From NCBI GenBank assembly GCA_947305675.1, contig CAMZED010000063.1, forward strand, positions 1-8,233: DNA of 8,233 nucleotides. Reading direction: 5' to 3'. Below, piece after piece: positions 5,642 through 8,233 of this stretch (position 1 is the stretch's first letter; each line of letters opens with the position of its first letter). The translations under genes and the position numbers were made by a program. Below the pieces are notes generated by a model. It was not told the DNA's origin. It searched no databases and saw nothing but the letters and a program-made list of their open reading frames with translations. This stretch comes from an uncultured Clostridia bacterium. GTDB taxonomy: Bacteria > Bacillota > Clostridia > Oscillospirales > CAG-382.

Positions 5642-8179
5642 ATGAAACTTTCTTTTTCAACGCTGGCTTGTCCGGAATACGGATTCGCCGATATCTATGC
5701 GATGGCTTCGGACCTTGGGTTCGACGGGATCGAAGTCCGAGGACTCGGACGCGATATTTTCGATTCGGGGCGGAATATGCCTTTTGCTGTCAACAATCTG
5801 GCGGCGACGGTTAAAAAGCTGAGGTCGCTCGGGCTGGAGATATCCTGCCTTTCTTCGGGCTGCTGTTTGAAAAATCCCGCCGACTACGAGACCAATCTCG
5901 CCCTTATCGGGGAATATCTCGTTGTGGCGAGGGCGTTGGGAACCAAGTTTGTAAGGATACTCGGCGACGACAGTCCGGAACCGAACGGAGAGGTGGACGA
6001 TTCCGCGGTGCTTAGGCAATTGCAGGCGCTTGCGCCTTACGCCGAGGAAGCGGGCGTTACGCTTTTAGTAGAGACCAACGGCGTTTACAGCGACACAAAA
6101 CGGCTTAAAGATCTGCTGGACGGAGTCCACAGCGACAATGTCGCGGCGTTGTGGGATTTTCACCACCCCTACCGTTACGGCGGCGAAAACCCCGAGACCA
6201 CCGTACAGAACCTGGGGATGTATATCGCCTACGTTCACTGTAAAGACAGCGTCGTCAATTCCGACAAAAAGGTTGAATACCGCCTTATGGGCGAAGGCGA
6301 TATGCCCATTTCGGATATGATCGGAGCGCTCGGATCGATAAACTACGAAGGTTATATAACGCTTGAATGGGTAAAACGCTGGGCGCCTTATTTGCAGGAC
6401 GCCGGGATCGTGTTCCCGCATTTTATCGATTATATGTCGCGTTTTACCGGCAGGCGTCGGCTTGACGGCACGCTTATCGACGACCTTCGCGGCGAAGGAA
6501 AATATATATGGCAGAAAAATATGCTTATAGATCTTACTTTCCCGCAGGTGCTCGACAAGGTTTGCGAATCGTTTCCCGATCAATACGCCTTCAGGTTCAC
6601 AGAATGCGATTATAACCGCACCTACGTGCAGTTCCGCGACGACGTCGATAAATTCGCCCGCGCGCTGATCACGCTCGGCGTTAAACGCGGCGACCACGTT
6701 GCCGTATGGGCAACGAATCTTCCCCAATGGTATATAACTTTTTGGGCAACTACAAAGATCGGGGCGGTTTTGGTCACGGTAAACACCGCTTATAAGATAT
6801 ACGAGATAGAATATCTGCTCCGTCAATCGGACACCCACACTCTGGTAATGTGCGACGGATATAAAGACAGCGATTATAACGCGATAATGCGCGAACTGTG
6901 CCCCGAGCTCGCCGGGCACGACGCTTCGGCGCCGCTTTATTCAAAGCGTCTGCCGTTCCTTCGCCATATCATAACCGTGCAAAGCGAGCAGGAGGGCTGT
7001 CTTACCTGGGAGCAGGCGCAGACTTTTGCCGACGCCACCCCGGTGGAGGAGGTTTACCGCCGCGCGGCGCTGATAAACAAGCACGACGTATGCAATATGC
7101 AATATACTTCCGGCACGACGGGATTCCCGAAAGGCGTTATGCTCACCCATTATAACGTGGTGAACAACGGCAAGAATATCGGGGACTGTATGGATCTTTC
7201 GAGCGCCGACCGTATGATGATCCAGGTGCCGATGTTCCATTGCTTCGGGATGGTGCTTGCAATGACCGCCTCGGTGACCCACGGAGTTACAATGTCGCCG
7301 CTTTCATATTTTTCGCCGGGGCGCGCGCTTGACTGCATTAACAAAGAAAAGATAACCTGCTTCCACGGCGTGCCGACCATGTTTATTGCACTGTTGGAAC
7401 ACGAAAAGTTCTGTCAGACCGATTTTTCGCATATGCGTACCGGAATAATGGCGGGTTCACCGTGTCCCATAAAGGTGATGCGTGACGTTATCGAAAAGAT
7501 GCATATGTCGGAGATCTGCATTACCTACGGTCAGACCGAGGCTTCGCCCGGCTGTACGATGAGCAAGACCACCGACGGGATCGATGCACGTGTGAACACC
7601 GTCGGCGGAGCGATGTTCGGCGTGGAATGCCGCATTGTCGACCCCGAAACGGGCGAAGAACTGCCCGACAACGTCGACGGCGAGTTTGTCGCGCGCGGAT
7701 ACAACATAATGAAAGGCTATTACAAAATGCCTCAGGCGACCGCGAACGCCATAGACAGCGAAGGCTGGCTGCATACCGGAGACCTCGCCCGCCGCACGCC
7801 GGACGGATATTTTAAGATAACCGGCAGGATAAAAGATATGATCATTCGCGGCGGTGAAAATATCTACCCCAAAGAGATCGAGGACTTTATTTATACACAC
7901 CCGAAGGTAAAAGACGTGCAGGTGATCGGGGTCCCGGACGAGCAGTACGGCGAGGAAATTATGGCTTGCATTATTCCCAAAGATGGTGTAGAATTGACAG
8001 AGGACGAAATAAAGACCTACGTCAAAACGCATATGGCAAAGCATAAAACGCCGCGTTACGTTTCGTTTGTCGGGGAATTTCCAATGAACGCCGCCGGAAA
8101 GATATTAAAATACAAAATGCGCGAGGCGGCGATCGAATCGCTCGAGCTTCAGAAGGCGGCGCAGATAGTAACGGCTTGA
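5642..8179 (+). CDS. Fusion protein: sugar phosphate isomerase/epimerase-like TIM barrel plus AMP-forming acyl-CoA synthetase
   Basis: 845 residues in one uninterrupted frame; AAGGGG sits 9 bases before the ATG. Residues 1-265 form a xylose-isomerase-like TIM barrel of the IolE/tagatose-epimerase type. E144 (LLVETNG), D172 (LWDFHHP), H199 (YVHCKD) and E242 (ITLEWVK) can supply the usual metal site. After a linker (about 266-295), residues 296-730 are an AMP-binding domain and 740-825 its C-terminal domain. Motifs: YTSGTTGFPKG (488-498), YGQTE (629-633), GWLHTGD (708-714), GRIKDMIIRGGENIYP (728-743), and the adenylation lysine K820 in NAAGKILK. The ligase half resembles medium-chain or ACSF2/YngI-type fatty acyl-CoA synthetases and should form acyl-CoA from a carboxylate, ATP and CoA in the cytoplasm. 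Each half is the size of a standalone enzyme. Substrates are unknown. It lies behind the T-box-like leader and probably starts an operon with the gene at 8219. Confidence 0.93.
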   Translation: MKLSFSTLACPEYGFADIYAMASDLGFDGIEVRGLGRDIFDSGRNMPFAVNNLAATVKKLRSLGLEISCLSSGCCLKNPADYETNLALIGEYLVVARALGTKFVRILGDDSPEPNGEVDDSAVLRQLQALAPYAEEAGVTLLVETNGVYSDTKRLKDLLDGVHSDNVAALWDFHHPYRYGGENPETTVQNLGMYIAYVHCKDSVVNSDKKVEYRLMGEGDMPISDMIGALGSINYEGYITLEWVKRWAPYLQDAGIVFPHFIDYMSRFTGRRRLDGTLIDDLRGEGKYIWQKNMLIDLTFPQVLDKVCESFPDQYAFRFTECDYNRTYVQFRDDVDKFARALITLGVKRGDHVAVWATNLPQWYITFWATTKIGAVLVTVNTAYKIYEIEYLLRQSDTHTLVMCDGYKDSDYNAIMRELCPELAGHDASAPLYSKRLPFLRHIITVQSEQEGCLTWEQAQTFADATPVEEVYRRAALINKHDVCNMQYTSGTTGFPKGVMLTHYNVVNNGKNIGDCMDLSSADRMMIQVPMFHCFGMVLAMTASVTHGVTMSPLSYFSPGRALDCINKEKITCFHGVPTMFIALLEHEKFCQTDFSHMRTGIMAGSPCPIKVMRDVIEKMHMSEICITYGQTEASPGCTMSKTTDGIDARVNTVGGAMFGVECRIVDPETGEELPDNVDGEFVARGYNIMKGYYKMPQATANAIDSEGWLHTGDLARRTPDGYFKITGRIKDMIIRGGENIYPKEIEDFIYTHPKVKDVQVIGVPDEQYGEEIMACIIPKDGVELTEDEIKTYVKTHMAKHKTPRYVSFVGEFPMNAAGKILKYKMREAAIESLELQKAAQIVTA

Positions 8180-8201
8180 TTTTCGGCTTACAAATTTTTA
8201 C

Positions 8202-8206
8202 AGGAG
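8202..8206 (+). promoter_or_regulatory. Ribosome binding site of the gene entering at the right edge
   Basis: AGGAG, 12 bases before the ATG at 8219, which is on the long side. It lies 22 bases after the stop of the fused gene, with no terminator between, which suggests co-transcription. Confidence 0.6.
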
Positions 8207-8218
8207 AAAGATTATATT

Positions 8219-8233
8219 ATGAACGGAAGAAAA
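8219..8233 (+). CDS. Start of a downstream gene (partial, cut by window edge)
   Basis: ATG followed by codons for NGRK, then the window ends. The start is supported by AGGAG upstream and by its position 39 bases after the fused gene's stop on the same strand. Five residues do not allow any function to be proposed; it is probably part of the same T-box-controlled operon. Confidence 0.55.

Noticed and set aside
6494..6523. Separate start for the acyl-CoA ligase (splitting the fusion into two genes)
   Set aside because: A GAAGGA is well spaced only from an out-of-frame ATG (6508). The in-frame ATG (6521, residue 294) is about 22 bases away, and no stop codon separates the two domains.
6065..6919. 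Long open frame on the minus strand (284 codons)
   Set aside because: It is antisense to the fused isomerase-ligase, crosses the domain junction and has no motif of its own.
7457..8044. Open frame on the minus strand (195 codons)
   Set aside because: It is antisense to the conserved ligase motifs A5 to A8.

Overview
The window reads as chromosomal DNA from a low-to-moderate GC Bacillota, probably an uncultured gut-type Clostridia member. This placement is inference from AGGAGG-type ribosome binding sites, TTGACA/TATAAT-type promoters, U-tailed terminators, and a leader RNA with T-box features. There are no rRNA, tRNA, CRISPR or transposase genes. Six complete protein genes are visible, the start of a seventh lies at the right edge, and a doubtful fragment lies at the left edge.

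Left block (about 4044 down to 1, minus strand): one tight operon transcribed right to left. It encodes a MerR-family regulator tethered to the membrane, a small single-pass protein whose outer domain is a paralogue of the regulator's own outer domain, a 4-TM FtsX-type permease, a second FtsX/MacB-type permease with a large outer domain, and an ABC ATPase. Spacings are 18, 12, 11 and -4 bases. The promoter has the 19-base spacer and internal dyad typical of MerR targets, so autoregulation is likely. The simplest reading is a sensor/transporter module: an outer-face signal is sensed by the two related domains and drives production of an ABC exporter or MacB-like machine. The substrate cannot be read from sequence. 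After the ATPase stop, a well-placed ribosome binding site starts a frame that stops after six codons but reopens if one T of a T6 run is skipped.

Middle block (4095-5274, minus strand): a single Gfo/Idh/MocA oxidoreductase with its own promoter and its own intrinsic terminator.

Right block (5305-8233, plus strand): a strong promoter diverges from the oxidoreductase promoter. A leader of about 300 bases follows. It has a convincing T-box Stem I, a weaker antiterminator-like element and an intrinsic terminator. It precedes an 845-residue protein that fuses a xylose-isomerase-like TIM barrel (sugar phosphate isomerase/epimerase type) to a complete acyl-CoA synthetase (AMP-binding plus C-terminal domain). 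Both active sites look intact. A further gene begins at 8219.

The two most notable observations are the isomerase/acyl-CoA ligase fusion placed behind an apparent tRNA-sensing leader, and the membrane-tethered MerR regulator paired with a protein carrying a copy of its sensor domain.
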